Source of the DNA: Paludibacteraceae bacterium
GTDB lineage: Bacteria; Bacteroidota; Bacteroidia; Bacteroidales; Paludibacteraceae
Direction of reading: 5' to 3'
Assembly: GCA_017477325.1 (NCBI GenBank)
Contig: JAFUWV010000011.1
Span: 62,001 to 126,000, forward strand
Length of the DNA stretch: 64,000 nucleotides
Part shown: positions 1 through 7,559 of the stretch, one piece after another
Position numbering within the stretch: the first letter of the stretch is position 1
Layout of the letters: the number at the start of each line of letters is the position of its first letter
Position numbers and translations under genes: made by a program
Notes under the pieces: model-generated
Told to the model about the DNA's origin: nothing
Database searches by the model: none
Seen by the model: the letters and a program-made list of their open reading frames with translations, nothing else

Positions 1-175
1 GACAGGTCCGTTTGTAGGAGCAGTGGTTTTCGAGCTCTTCGACGGAAAGAACACCATGGCGGCTATCAAAGCAGGCTTCGGCTCTTTTGTCGGACTCATG
101 GCAGGCACAATACTGAAACTAATAGCCTGCGGAATGATGATATATTATTATGTGGGGGAATTGGTGACGGGTTAG
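1..175 (+). CDS. DUF456 family membrane protein, C-terminal end (5' end outside window)
   Basis: The first codon readable in frame is at base 2, and the frame runs about 57 residues to TAG at 173-175. The residues include GAVVFELFDGK, a run like KAGFGSFVGLMAGTILKL, and a final hydrophobic stretch ending MIYYYVGELVTG. The Gly/Ala-rich AGFGSFxGxxAGTxxK pattern and hydrophobic end match the C-terminus of DUF456 integral membrane proteins, whose function is unknown. The last codons (Val-Thr-Gly-stop) are written in the heptad repeat that starts at 164, so the repeat has entered or shaped the reading frame. The assignment rests on the tail only. Confidence 0.7.
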   Translation, partial: TGPFVGAVVFELFDGKNTMAAIKAGFGSFVGLMAGTILKLIACGMMIYYYVGELVTG

Positions 176-261
176 TGGTTACTGGTTACGGGTTACTGGT
201 GACGGGTTACGGGTTACTGGTGACGGGTTACCGGTTACGGGTTACCGGTTACGGGTTACCG
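164..261 (+). repeat. 7-bp array, unit GTTACGG/GTTACTG/GTTACCG (14 units)
   Basis: Fourteen consecutive 7-mers are in perfect register from 164 to 261. Units vary mainly at the sixth base (C, G or T) and sometimes read GTGACGG. The second unit, GTTAGTG at 171-177, contains the TAG stop of the upstream gene. Related units recur at 353-368, 21966-21993, 23754-23795 and 52066-52107. Confidence 0.95.
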
Positions 262-293
262 GATTTCTAGCAAGAGTGCCGCAACCATCATCG

Positions 294-334
294 GAAATCG
301 CTCTTTGATGTGCAGGTAACTGCACCGCGATTTC
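294..334. other. Nested inverted repeat / RNA hairpin
   Basis: GAAATCGC (294-301) pairs perfectly with GCGATTTC (327-334). Inside it GTGCAG (310-315) pairs with CTGCAC (320-325) around a GTAA loop. An 8-nt bulge (302-309) separates the two stems. It lies between the heptad array and the DUF2461 gene. No T-tract follows, so it is a poor terminator. It could be a leader structure of the downstream gene. Confidence 0.6.
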
Positions 335-378
335 GTCCACCGAACGACAAACGGATTACGGGTTACAGGTGAATTGAT

Positions 379-1047
379 ATGGATACAGAGAAGATACTCA
401 GATTTTTGACGGACCTGACGCGGAACAACAACCGCGAGTGGTTCAACAGCAACAAGCAGACATACCTTGAGTGCAAAAAGGACTTTGAGCAATTCGTCAC
501 TGCGTGGATAGAACGCATGGCAGAGCTGGACCCTCAATTGGGGGTGCTGACTCCTCAGGATTGCAACTGGCGCATATACCGCGACACACGTTTCTCGCTT
601 GACAAGACTCCGTACAAAGACCACTTCGGCAGTTTCATTGCCGCCCATGGTGGCAAGAAAAGTCCGTATGCAGGATGGTATCTGCACCTGCAGCCGGGTC
701 ATTGCATGTTCGCCTCGGGAATGTGGTGTCCGGAGCCGGAGATGCTGAGGGCGGTACGCACGTCTATTCTGGACAACTACGACGAGCTTGAACAGATAAT
801 GGCAGACAAGGAGTTCTGCCGCTACTTCACAGATTTCGACACAGACTATATGCTAAAAAAAGTGCCTGCAGGATTCCCGCAGGACTTTGAGCATGCCGAC
901 TGGCTACGCCGCAAGACATTCACGCTCTCATGCCACCTGACCGACAAGGAGGTATGCCGACCGGATTTTCTTGACCGCTTCATGCGTATATGCAAGGCAG
1001 CCAAACCAGTCAACGATTTTCTGAACTATACTTTCGAAGAGATGTAG
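379..1047 (+). CDS. DUF2461 (TIGR02453-type) protein
   Basis: 222 residues with no signal peptide. The N-terminal pattern FLTDLTRNNNREWFNSNK and later WRIYRDTRFSLDKTPYK followed by a GWYLHLQPG stretch are hallmarks of the DUF2461/TIGR02453 family, and the length is typical (about 220). The biochemical role is unknown; the protein is probably cytosolic. Its start is preceded by a short heptad-like run (GGATTAC, GGGTTAC) and no clear promoter. It converges on the GH43 gene with a 27-bp gap and no terminator between them. Confidence 0.8.
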   Translation: MDTEKILRFLTDLTRNNNREWFNSNKQTYLECKKDFEQFVTAWIERMAELDPQLGVLTPQDCNWRIYRDTRFSLDKTPYKDHFGSFIAAHGGKKSPYAGWYLHLQPGHCMFASGMWCPEPEMLRAVRTSILDNYDELEQIMADKEFCRYFTDFDTDYMLKKVPAGFPQDFEHADWLRRKTFTLSCHLTDKEVCRPDFLDRFMRICKAAKPVNDFLNYTFEEM

Positions 1048-1074
1048 GCAGAGCGCCTACTCTCTTCCCACTTC

Positions 1075-2694
1075 TCACTTCACGTGCCAGAAGTCAACAT
1101 CGAGTGAGCCTCCGTCGTTGTAAGTCTGAAAACCGGGTCCTTTGCCCGGCTTCAACGGCCGGAGGCAGAACAGGCCAGCCTTGCACCCGATCCAAGAGTT
1201 TTTCTCTTGTCTTACAGAAAGTTTATCAACAGCCTTGTTCCACTTCTTGCCATCGCTGCTATAGTAGAAACCGCACTGAGCAGTGTTCTTGTCCTGCATG
1301 GTGATTCTTGCCTGCAGCCATACCCACTCTCCGGGTTTCAGGCTGCCGCTCTCTTTTCTGCCATTAGCCACAATGCAGATTCTGTCAACTTCGTTTCTGA
1401 GAGCAAGATAGTGATACTTCTCCCCGCTTATCACGATGCCACCGACCTCGCCCATTATATCTTTCCCGGGATTGAGCCTTACGCGGGCGGTGACGGTGAA
1501 GTTCTCTGCGGGGAACTTCTGCATCAACAGGTTAGGTGCATTCTGCAGCCACTCGTGCAGCGACCACTCGTCGTGACGTTCGCCGGTCCACACATAGCTG
1601 ACAGAGAACAGGCGGAGCAGACTCTCGCCGGAATTGCAGTAGTACCACTTGGAGTCAGGTGCGGCCATCCATTGCCAGTCAAGCCCCAAGGCAACAGAGT
1701 CGAAATCATCGATATAATCATCGGTATTGTCAGCGGCGGTATTATTGATGACCGGTCTTCTGTATTCGCTGACAGGTTCGCCCTGTTTTCCCATGACGGG
1801 CCAATCTTCAACCCACTTCATAGGTTGCATGTGCACGACACGCCCGTATGCGCCTCTGTCCTGGAAATGAATGAACCAGTCTTCGCCCGTCCCGGTTGTC
1901 ACCCATGCACCCTGGTGAGGTCCATTGATGCCGGTTTTGCCCTGCTCAAGCACTATCTTCTCCTCATACGGGCCATAGACCTTACGGCTGCGGAGCACAG
2001 TCTGCCATCCGGTACGCACCCCACCTGCAGGAGTGAAGATATAGTACCATCCGTTGCGTTTGTAGAGTTTGGGTCCTTCGCAAGTGGGTTGCGTCAGGTG
2101 GCCATCGAAGATGATACGCGAGGGAGTGATTACGCGTGAAGCAGTGGAGTCGAGTTCCGCCATGAGGAGTACGCTCTTGAGTCCGGCACGCGAGCCTGCG
2201 AGGGCATGCACGAGCCACACGCGTCCGTCCTCGTCCCAAAGCGGACAGGGGTCAATATATCCTGAGGCAGGCATTACAAGCTTCTCCTCCCACGGTCCTT
2301 CGACAGAAGTTGAGGTAAGGCGGATGATGCCCTTATCGGGGTCACCGTAGAATATATAAAACATGCCGTTATGAAAGCGTATAGAAGGCGCCCATACGCC
2401 CTTACCTAACTGTTTGCCGCCCTCAAGATAGGGCACACGGTCGGGCAGCGCAGCACCAACAACTTTCCAATTGAGCAGGTCGCGCGAGTGCAGCAGTTGC
2501 AGTCCGGGCACGCAGTTGAAACTTGACGATGTCATATAGTAGTCGTCGCCTACACGGCATACGTCAGGGTCGGAGTAGTCGACCATAAGTACGGGATTAC
2601 GATAGTGTCCGTTACCAAGGTCAGCCTGCCAAGGCTGAGCAGACAGCAGGATGCAGTTAACAGCTAACAGCGAAAAGAGAATGGTTCGTTTCAT
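1075..2694 (-). CDS. Secreted glycoside hydrolase family 43 (beta-xylosidase / arabinofuranosidase type)
   Basis: 539 residues with a signal peptide (cleavage near residue 19, LLSAQ), so secreted to periplasm or surface. The N-terminal five-bladed propeller domain covers roughly residues 30-320. It carries the three GH43 acidic sites: Asp42 in YSDPDV (base), the Asp in GYIDPCPLWDEDG (pKa modulator) and the Glu in TCEGPKLY (acid). The remaining ~200 residues form a beta-sandwich typical of GH43 xylosidase/arabinofuranosidase enzymes, ending in a GGSLDVDFW pattern. Expected substrates are xylan- or arabinan-derived glycans; the exact linkage cannot be told. It lies 20 bp downstream of the MATE gene on the same strand. 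No SusC/SusD pair is adjacent, so this is not a standard polysaccharide utilisation locus. Confidence 0.85.
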   Translation of the reverse strand: MKRTILFSLLAVNCILLSAQPWQADLGNGHYRNPVLMVDYSDPDVCRVGDDYYMTSSSFNCVPGLQLLHSRDLLNWKVVGAALPDRVPYLEGGKQLGKGVWAPSIRFHNGMFYIFYGDPDKGIIRLTSTSVEGPWEEKLVMPASGYIDPCPLWDEDGRVWLVHALAGSRAGLKSVLLMAELDSTASRVITPSRIIFDGHLTQPTCEGPKLYKRNGWYYIFTPAGGVRTGWQTVLRSRKVYGPYEEKIVLEQGKTGINGPHQGAWVTTGTGEDWFIHFQDRGAYGRVVHMQPMKWVEDWPVMGKQGEPVSEYRRPVINNTAADNTDDYIDDFDSVALGLDWQWMAAPDSKWYYCNSGESLLRLFSVSYVWTGERHDEWSLHEWLQNAPNLLMQKFPAENFTVTARVRLNPGKDIMGEVGGIVISGEKYHYLALRNEVDRICIVANGRKESGSLKPGEWVWLQARITMQDKNTAQCGFYYSSDGKKWNKAVDKLSVRQEKNSWIGCKAGLFCLRPLKPGKGPGFQTYNDGGSLDVDFWHVK

Positions 2695-2714
2695 CGGGTA
2701 GTTATGTTATTAAG

Positions 2715-4058
2715 TTATACTTGCGGGTACAGCATCTTTGTTTTTGTTCCTCTCCATTTGACAGTAAGATACAGTGCTCTTACAGCCAAGTGCACAAAGT
2801 ATGCCAAATAGAGCGCCTGAATGCCGATATACCGATTCAGCAGGATATATGTCACCAGGAAGCCTATTGCAGACCATATCATGCAGTTACGCAGTTGTCG
2901 GCCTGCCGTTGCTCCTACGAATATACCGTCCCACATGAAGGCAAGGCAGCTGACGACAGGCATCAGGACGAGCCATATCAAGTAAGGTTCGGAAGCAGCA
3001 ATCACATCATGCTGGTCGGTCATCAGACCTATCATTCCTGTACCAAAGAGTCCGTAAACAAGTGTACACAGGGCACCGATAGCGAGAGTCCACCAGAGCA
3101 GTATCTTCACCGAGAGGTCGACTCCCTCCTCGTTGTTCTCTCCGAAGAACCGGCCAGTAAGTGCCTCTCCGGCATAAGCGAAACCGTCAATGAAATAGGA
3201 GAAGAGCATGAACAGCTTCATCATAATAGCCGACACGGCAAGCTCGGTATCGCCATATTTGGCTGCCAGAGAAGTGAATCCGACATAGACAACCATAAAA
3301 CACAAGGAGCGGACGAACAGATTCACATTCAACACGAACAGCTTGCGGATTTTACGCCACTGAAGAGCCTCTCTAAGACTGCTGCGCGCATACTCTCCGC
3401 CGCCCATCTCCCTGCTGATCCGCCTTTTGCAGAGCACTATGGCGACGATGAGTCCGGAGAATTGTGCTATGAGTGTACCCCATGCCACACCCATTGCGCC
3501 CAGCGGAGTATATACCGCCAACAGCCACGATGCGAGCATGTTTACGCAGTTGACCACCAAGTCGGTAATCATAGCCGCCACGGTATCCTGCATGCCGATA
3601 AACCAGCCTTTGAGAGCCATCAGAGTCAATGTAGCGGGTGCGGCCCACACTCTGATGAAGAAATAGCGCCTTGCGAACTCCGCCACCTCGGCAGAACAGG
3701 GTATGAGCAACAGAGCCAGCGTGAGAAACACCCACTGCAGAAGCAGAATCAGTACTGCTCCGCCCAAGGCAATACTCACCGACTGCGCCAGGATGTCAAG
3801 CGGCTCGCCGAGAGTACCCTTAGCAACGCTATCAGCAGTATCCGCCTTTCGTTTGCCCCATGCCTGGGCAGTCATTCCGGCTGTACCGACCCGAAGGAAA
3901 CCGAAGTTCCAATAGAGGAGGTCGAAGAGCATTGTCCCGATGGCGATACCTCCGATGGCGGCAGCGTTGCTTATATGACCGGCAATAGCAGTATCCACAA
4001 TGCCGACCAAGGGTATTGTGATATTTGCCAGTATGCTGGGCACTGCCAAGCGTAGCAC
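2715..4058 (-). CDS. MATE family efflux transporter (DinF-like)
   Basis: 447 residues from a GTG start, with about 12 hydrophobic segments and the MATE signature LAVPSILANITIPLVGIVDT followed by AIAGHI. It is an integral inner-membrane exporter, probably an ion-driven drug or metabolite antiporter of the DinF branch. The frame stays open upstream of the GTG and encodes Asn-Lys-Glu, matching the usual DinF start NKEILRLAIPS. Translation may therefore begin at a non-ATG codon about 4-9 codons earlier, inside the heptad leader. The promoter at 4131-4162 makes the array at 4070-4125 the 5' leader. The GH43 gene follows on the same transcript. Confidence 0.85.
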   Translation of the reverse strand: MLRLAVPSILANITIPLVGIVDTAIAGHISNAAAIGGIAIGTMLFDLLYWNFGFLRVGTAGMTAQAWGKRKADTADSVAKGTLGEPLDILAQSVSIALGGAVLILLLQWVFLTLALLLIPCSAEVAEFARRYFFIRVWAAPATLTLMALKGWFIGMQDTVAAMITDLVVNCVNMLASWLLAVYTPLGAMGVAWGTLIAQFSGLIVAIVLCKRRISREMGGGEYARSSLREALQWRKIRKLFVLNVNLFVRSLCFMVVYVGFTSLAAKYGDTELAVSAIMMKLFMLFSYFIDGFAYAGEALTGRFFGENNEEGVDLSVKILLWWTLAIGALCTLVYGLFGTGMIGLMTDQHDVIAASEPYLIWLVLMPVVSCLAFMWDGIFVGATAGRQLRNCMIWSAIGFLVTYILLNRYIGIQALYLAYFVHLAVRALYLTVKWRGTKTKMLYPQV

Positions 4059-4069
4059 CTCCTTATTAA

Positions 4070-4125
4070 GTATCCGGTATTTGATATTCAGTATTCAGTT
4101 CCAGGTATCGGGTATTAGGTTTTTG
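4070..4125. repeat. 7-bp array forming the MATE 5' leader (8 units, GTATTNG-like)
   Basis: Eight 7-mers in register on the plus strand: GTATCCG, GTATTTG, ATATTCA, GTATTCA, GTTCCAG, GTATCGG, GTATTAG, GTTTTTG. The array fills the interval between the minus-strand -7 element (4131-4138) and the start of the MATE gene. Confidence 0.85.
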
Positions 4126-4130
4126 GTGTG

Positions 4131-4162
4131 CAAAGTTACACATAATTTGCAGATGTGGCAAA
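4131..4162 (-). promoter_or_regulatory. Promoter for MATE-GH43 operon
   Basis: On the minus strand: TTTG (4162-4159), 20 bp, then TAACTTTG (4138-4131), matching Bacteroides TTTG-N19/21-TAnnTTTG. It is interleaved with the divergent rfbC promoter. Confidence 0.75.
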
Positions 4163-4177
4163 TTTGCACTATCTTTG
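4146..4177 (+). promoter_or_regulatory. Promoter for rfbC-rfbD
   Basis: TTTG at 4146-4149, 20 bp, TATCTTTG at 4170-4177. A transcript would start near 4183, about 14 nt before the rfbC ATG. Confidence 0.85.
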
Positions 4178-4196
4178 CACCAAATATATATTATAT

Positions 4197-4739
4197 ATGA
4201 ATATAATCAATACACCTATTGAAGGTCTGCTGATCATCGAGCCTCAGGTGTTCTACGATGCACGCGGGTTCTTCTGCGAGACCTATAATGAGGAGCGTTA
4301 CCTGAAAGCGGGTATCACTCAGCGCTTTGTGCAGGACAACATGTCGAAGTCGCAATACGGCGTGGTGCGCGGCCTGCATTTCCAGAAGGGCGATGCAGCA
4401 CAGGCAAAACTGGTGCAATGCATACGCGGGTCGGTGCTGGATGTGGCTGTTGACCTGCGCGAAGGAAGCAAGACATTCGGCGAATGGTTCTCGGTGGAAC
4501 TGACGGAGGAGAATCACCGCCAGTTTCTTATCCCGCGCGGATTTGCCCATGGTTTCAGTGTACTCTCAGAGCAGGCTATTTTCTCATACAAATGCGACAA
4601 TCTGTATCACCCCGAAGCAGAAGGAGGCATCTTGCTGACCGACCCTGAGCTCGGCATAGACTGGCGCATACCGCAGGACAAGATGCTGCTCTCAGACAAA
4701 GACCGCCGTCACCCGCTGCTGAAAGACCTGTCGTTGTAA
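4197..4739 (+). CDS. rfbC: dTDP-4-dehydrorhamnose 3,5-epimerase
   Basis: 180 residues from ATG at 4197. An upstream in-frame ATG at 4155 lies within the promoter and is rejected. RmlC cupin motifs are clear: DARGFFCETYNEERY, RGLHFQ with the catalytic His, the core VDLREGSKTFGEW, and FLIPRGFAHGF. The enzyme epimerises dTDP-4-keto-6-deoxyglucose at C3 and C5 to the L-lyxo sugar in dTDP-L-rhamnose synthesis (cytosol). rfbD follows after 25 bp and catalyses the next step. rfbA and rfbB are not in this window. Confidence 0.95.
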   Translation: MNIINTPIEGLLIIEPQVFYDARGFFCETYNEERYLKAGITQRFVQDNMSKSQYGVVRGLHFQKGDAAQAKLVQCIRGSVLDVAVDLREGSKTFGEWFSVELTEENHRQFLIPRGFAHGFSVLSEQAIFSYKCDNLYHPEAEGGILLTDPELGIDWRIPQDKMLLSDKDRRHPLLKDLSL

Positions 4740-4764
4740 AAAAAATCATCCAATTATTCCAGAT

Positions 4765-5625
4765 ATGAATATCTTAGTCACAGGCGCCAACGGCCAGTTA
4801 GGCAACGAGATGCGCGTCATCTCAAAAAGCCATAGTCAGCACAAGTGGTTCTTTACGGATGTTGCAGAACTTGATATCACCAACCGTTCTGCCATAACCG
4901 ACTTTGTCAGGCTTGAAAATATTGACACGATTGTCAATTGTGCCGCCTACACCAATGTTGACCGTGCAGAAGAGGACGAACAGACGGCATATCTGCTTAA
5001 TGCACTTGCAGCGGAGAATCTGGCAGTAGCGGCTCAGGAGGCGGGTGCGATGCTGATACATATCTCGACCGACTACGTGTTCAGCGGCAAAGACTATCTG
5101 CCTTACCGCGAGAGTGACACACCATGCCCGCAGACGGCCTACGGGCGCACCAAACTGGCAGGTGAGCAGCTGATACTGAAAGCCTGCCCGTCGGCAGTCA
5201 TCATACGCACCGCGTGGCTATACTCATCGTTTGGCAACAACTTTGTGAAGACGATGCTACGTCTGGGCGCAGAGCGGGAGTCGCTCTCCGTCGTTTACGA
5301 CCAGATAGGCACGCCCACCTATGCCGCCGACCTTGCCCGGGCAATAATGACAATAGCAGAGAACAGGAAGCCGGCAAACAACAACATCTACCACTTCACG
5401 AATCTGGGCGTATGCTCATGGTATGACTTTACGCTTGAGATTCACCGTCTGGCAGGCATAAAGACATGCAAAGTAGCCCCGATTCTGTCGGAGCAATATC
5501 CGCAGAAGACTCCGCGCCCGCACTACTCGGTGCTCGACAAACAGAAGATAGAAACCGATTTCGGCGTTGACATACCCCACTGGACAACGTCGCTTGCCCG
5601 CTGCATAGAGCTGCTGCAGCAGTGA
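4765..5625 (+). CDS. rfbD: dTDP-4-dehydrorhamnose reductase
   Basis: 286 residues. The N-terminal Rossmann motif is TGANGQLG, then NCAAYTNVDRAEED, STDYVFSG and the catalytic YGRTK (Tyr-x3-Lys), all typical of RmlD short-chain dehydrogenases. It reduces dTDP-4-keto-L-rhamnose to dTDP-L-rhamnose using NAD(P)H. It shares the promoter at 4146-4177 with rfbC. The product feeds O-antigen, capsule or cell-wall rhamnose. The following 268 bp hold no gene and end in the promoter for the next transcript. Confidence 0.95.
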   Translation: MNILVTGANGQLGNEMRVISKSHSQHKWFFTDVAELDITNRSAITDFVRLENIDTIVNCAAYTNVDRAEEDEQTAYLLNALAAENLAVAAQEAGAMLIHISTDYVFSGKDYLPYRESDTPCPQTAYGRTKLAGEQLILKACPSAVIIRTAWLYSSFGNNFVKTMLRLGAERESLSVVYDQIGTPTYAADLARAIMTIAENRKPANNNIYHFTNLGVCSWYDFTLEIHRLAGIKTCKVAPILSEQYPQKTPRPHYSVLDKQKIETDFGVDIPHWTTSLARCIELLQQ

Positions 5626-5748
5626 TACCGAGGCCTTCCGGAGAAGTGTCAGATTGCAAACAAACAGCCCTTCCTGCTGCTCCGTTTGTCATTTTCTTAC
5701 ACTTTTACTTGTCAAAAACTATCATTTTTCACCTAAATAAATAATTTA

Positions 5749-5780
5749 TTTGCATATTAAAAAGAATTGTTGTACTTTTG
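5749..5780 (+). promoter_or_regulatory. Promoter for the 5.9-9.2 kb surface-protein genes
   Basis: TTTG at 5749-5752, 20 bp, TACTTTTG at 5773-5780. A leader of roughly 110 nt precedes the lipoprotein ATG. Confidence 0.8.
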
Positions 5781-5893
5781 CTGCGGTGAAAACATGCTTA
5801 CATATAATCTCTGCCATGATACCCAACCAAGGAAACGAAAACACTTTATTAATTAACTTATTATACTAACCAACAAACTAAATGTTTACAGAA

Positions 5894-6427
5894 ATGAAAA
5901 AAGTATTTCTTTTCGCAGTAGCAGCCGTATCGCTGCTCCTGACAGGTTGCAACGTTCAACCAACAGAAATCAACGCAGAAGATCTGCCTGACAAAGTAAC
6001 CATTTATGGTAACGTGCGCTACACTGCAACTACTTCTAAAGGCACACAAGACCCTGAGACTCTTGCCAACTACCCCGTTATTCTTTATTACGGAGTGAAA
6101 GACCCCGAGACCGGTAACATGAACTACAAGCGTTATGACCTCACCTCCGACAAGAGCGGTAATTTCTCTACCGAACTTGGAGTGAAGCCCGGTCAGGTGA
6201 TTGACGAAGTTAAGATACAGGCCACCTTGTATGTTGACATGGACAAGCCCGGCAAGTACACTGCTTCAGTTGCTCTAAACGAGAAAACAAGCAAGACTGA
6301 GGAGTCAAGCACTATTTACTACACTGAGGTCAGCAAAACCAATCTGACAGCAGGTAAGGCTTACTTCTATGACGTAAATCTTGTTCCGTCGGCTTACACT
6401 TCAAATCCTGACCTCAAACAACCCTAA
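5894..6427 (+). CDS. Lipoprotein of unknown function
   Basis: 177 residues from the ATG at 5894, which gives a normal MKKVFLF signal start (a preceding ATG at 5882 is less likely). The lipobox is LLTGC with Cys19. The mature part is rich in Thr, Tyr and charged residues, with alternating hydrophobic spacing typical of a secreted beta-sandwich. I recognise no family. It is first in a run of three co-directional surface proteins, before an outer-membrane barrel protein. The promoter at 5749-5780 serves it. Confidence 0.75.
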   Translation: MKKVFLFAVAAVSLLLTGCNVQPTEINAEDLPDKVTIYGNVRYTATTSKGTQDPETLANYPVILYYGVKDPETGNMNYKRYDLTSDKSGNFSTELGVKPGQVIDEVKIQATLYVDMDKPGKYTASVALNEKTSKTEESSTIYYTEVSKTNLTAGKAYFYDVNLVPSAYTSNPDLKQP

Positions 6428-6520
6428 TAAGTAGAAGGTCCTGATTATATTATAAGTAAGCTTGATGCATTAACCTAACTTACAGTTAATAACCAATAAC
6501 TTAAAGAAAGGAACAAACGC

Positions 6521-7459
6521 ATGAAAAAGATTATAGCAATAGTTCTTGCTGCAGTGATGGCTGCTCCGGCAGTCTTTGCTCAGGAGAAGAACAAAGAATG
6601 GAATGAGCCGAAGGTGGGCGACATAGCTATCGGTTTCACCTTCAACCCCGTCAGCCTTGCTTCACGTCTGGCAGTTCAGCCGAGACTCGGTACAGCTGTG
6701 AACGGAACAGTGGCAGGCAACATGGCTATTGAGAAACAGATGTATGCTCTCTCGCAAGACCCTGTAGCAGCATTCCGCATTAAATATCGTTTTGCAGAGA
6801 ACTGGAACTTACGTGCATCGCTGGGTCTGAGCGGTTCACATATCAACTACACGGAGTATGTGCAGGACGACCTTGCCAAGACTTTGGACCCGCTGTCAGA
6901 GAACAAAGTGGCAGACGTTGTTAAGTCTGACTTGAACTCAGGCAACCTGGCTATCGGTGCTGAATTTGTGAAAGGCAAGAAACTGAAATTCGTCATGGGC
7001 TTCAGCGTACTCTATGCTATCGGCGGCGGTATGCTTAAGTTCGACTATGGCAACAAGATGACCGAGCTGAACAAGGTTCCGTCTTCACTGCCTTATTCAG
7101 GCTGGATAAGCGGTGCCACTCCGGCACTGAACCCCGATGCAGCAGCAGGTGCAGCACAAGGTATTGCATGGGCCCGTCCGCTGAAGACCAACAACTCGGG
7201 TATTCACCACGGCCTTGGCGTACAGATGGATATGGGTATAGAGTGGTTCTTCCAAGACAGGATTTCGCTCGGAGCAGCCGTTACCTTCACTCCTATCATG
7301 TTCACTTTCCAGCCGCAGACCTACACCATCATGGAAGGTTTCAGCACAACGAGCGGACAAGTGGAGCAATACAACATGCTGGTCAGCCCGGGCGGATGGT
7401 CTTGTCTGTATGGCACAGAGAACCTCGGTTTCCAAGTATCACTGAACTACTATTTCTAA
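6521..7459 (+). CDS. Outer-membrane beta-barrel protein
   Basis: 312 residues with signal peptide MKKIIAIVLAAVMAAPAVFAQ cleaved near residue 20. The mature protein alternates hydrophobic and polar residues and has typical barrel strands (FRIKYRFAENWNLRASLGLSG, GVQMDMGIEWFFQDRISLGAAVTF). It ends FQVSLNYYF, with the C-terminal aromatic needed for BAM insertion. The cargo or ligand is unknown. The gap of 93 bp from the upstream lipoprotein has no recognisable promoter, so they are probably co-transcribed. Confidence 0.8.
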   Translation: MKKIIAIVLAAVMAAPAVFAQEKNKEWNEPKVGDIAIGFTFNPVSLASRLAVQPRLGTAVNGTVAGNMAIEKQMYALSQDPVAAFRIKYRFAENWNLRASLGLSGSHINYTEYVQDDLAKTLDPLSENKVADVVKSDLNSGNLAIGAEFVKGKKLKFVMGFSVLYAIGGGMLKFDYGNKMTELNKVPSSLPYSGWISGATPALNPDAAAGAAQGIAWARPLKTNNSGIHHGLGVQMDMGIEWFFQDRISLGAAVTFTPIMFTFQPQTYTIMEGFSTTSGQVEQYNMLVSPGGWSCLYGTENLGFQVSLNYYF

Positions 7460-7475
7460 TAAAAGGGGCTGCGAG

Positions 7476-7538
7476 CTTAAGGGACTTAAGTGGTCAAACA
7501 GACCTAAGGAACTTAAGCAACGTAAGGCAGTTTAGAAC
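7476..7538 (+). repeat. 9-bp array, CTTAAGGNA-like (7 units)
   Basis: Seven 9-mers in register between two surface-protein genes: CTTAAGGGA, CTTAAGTGG, TCAAACAGA, CCTAAGGAA, CTTAAGCAA, CGTAAGGCA, GTTTAGAAC. The third unit is strongly diverged, but the period is kept. Confidence 0.75.
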
Positions 7539-7559
7539 AAATAAACACAATTAAACAAT

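Noticed and set aside
164-261. Possible CRISPR array or telomere-like repeat
   Set aside because: Units are 7 bp, contiguous and without spacers, and no cas genes are present; telomere-like motifs do not fit an internal chromosomal position.
2721-4055. A 444-codon open frame antisense to the MATE gene
   Set aside because: The product is Cys/His/Gln-rich with no domain; it is a shadow of the transporter gene.
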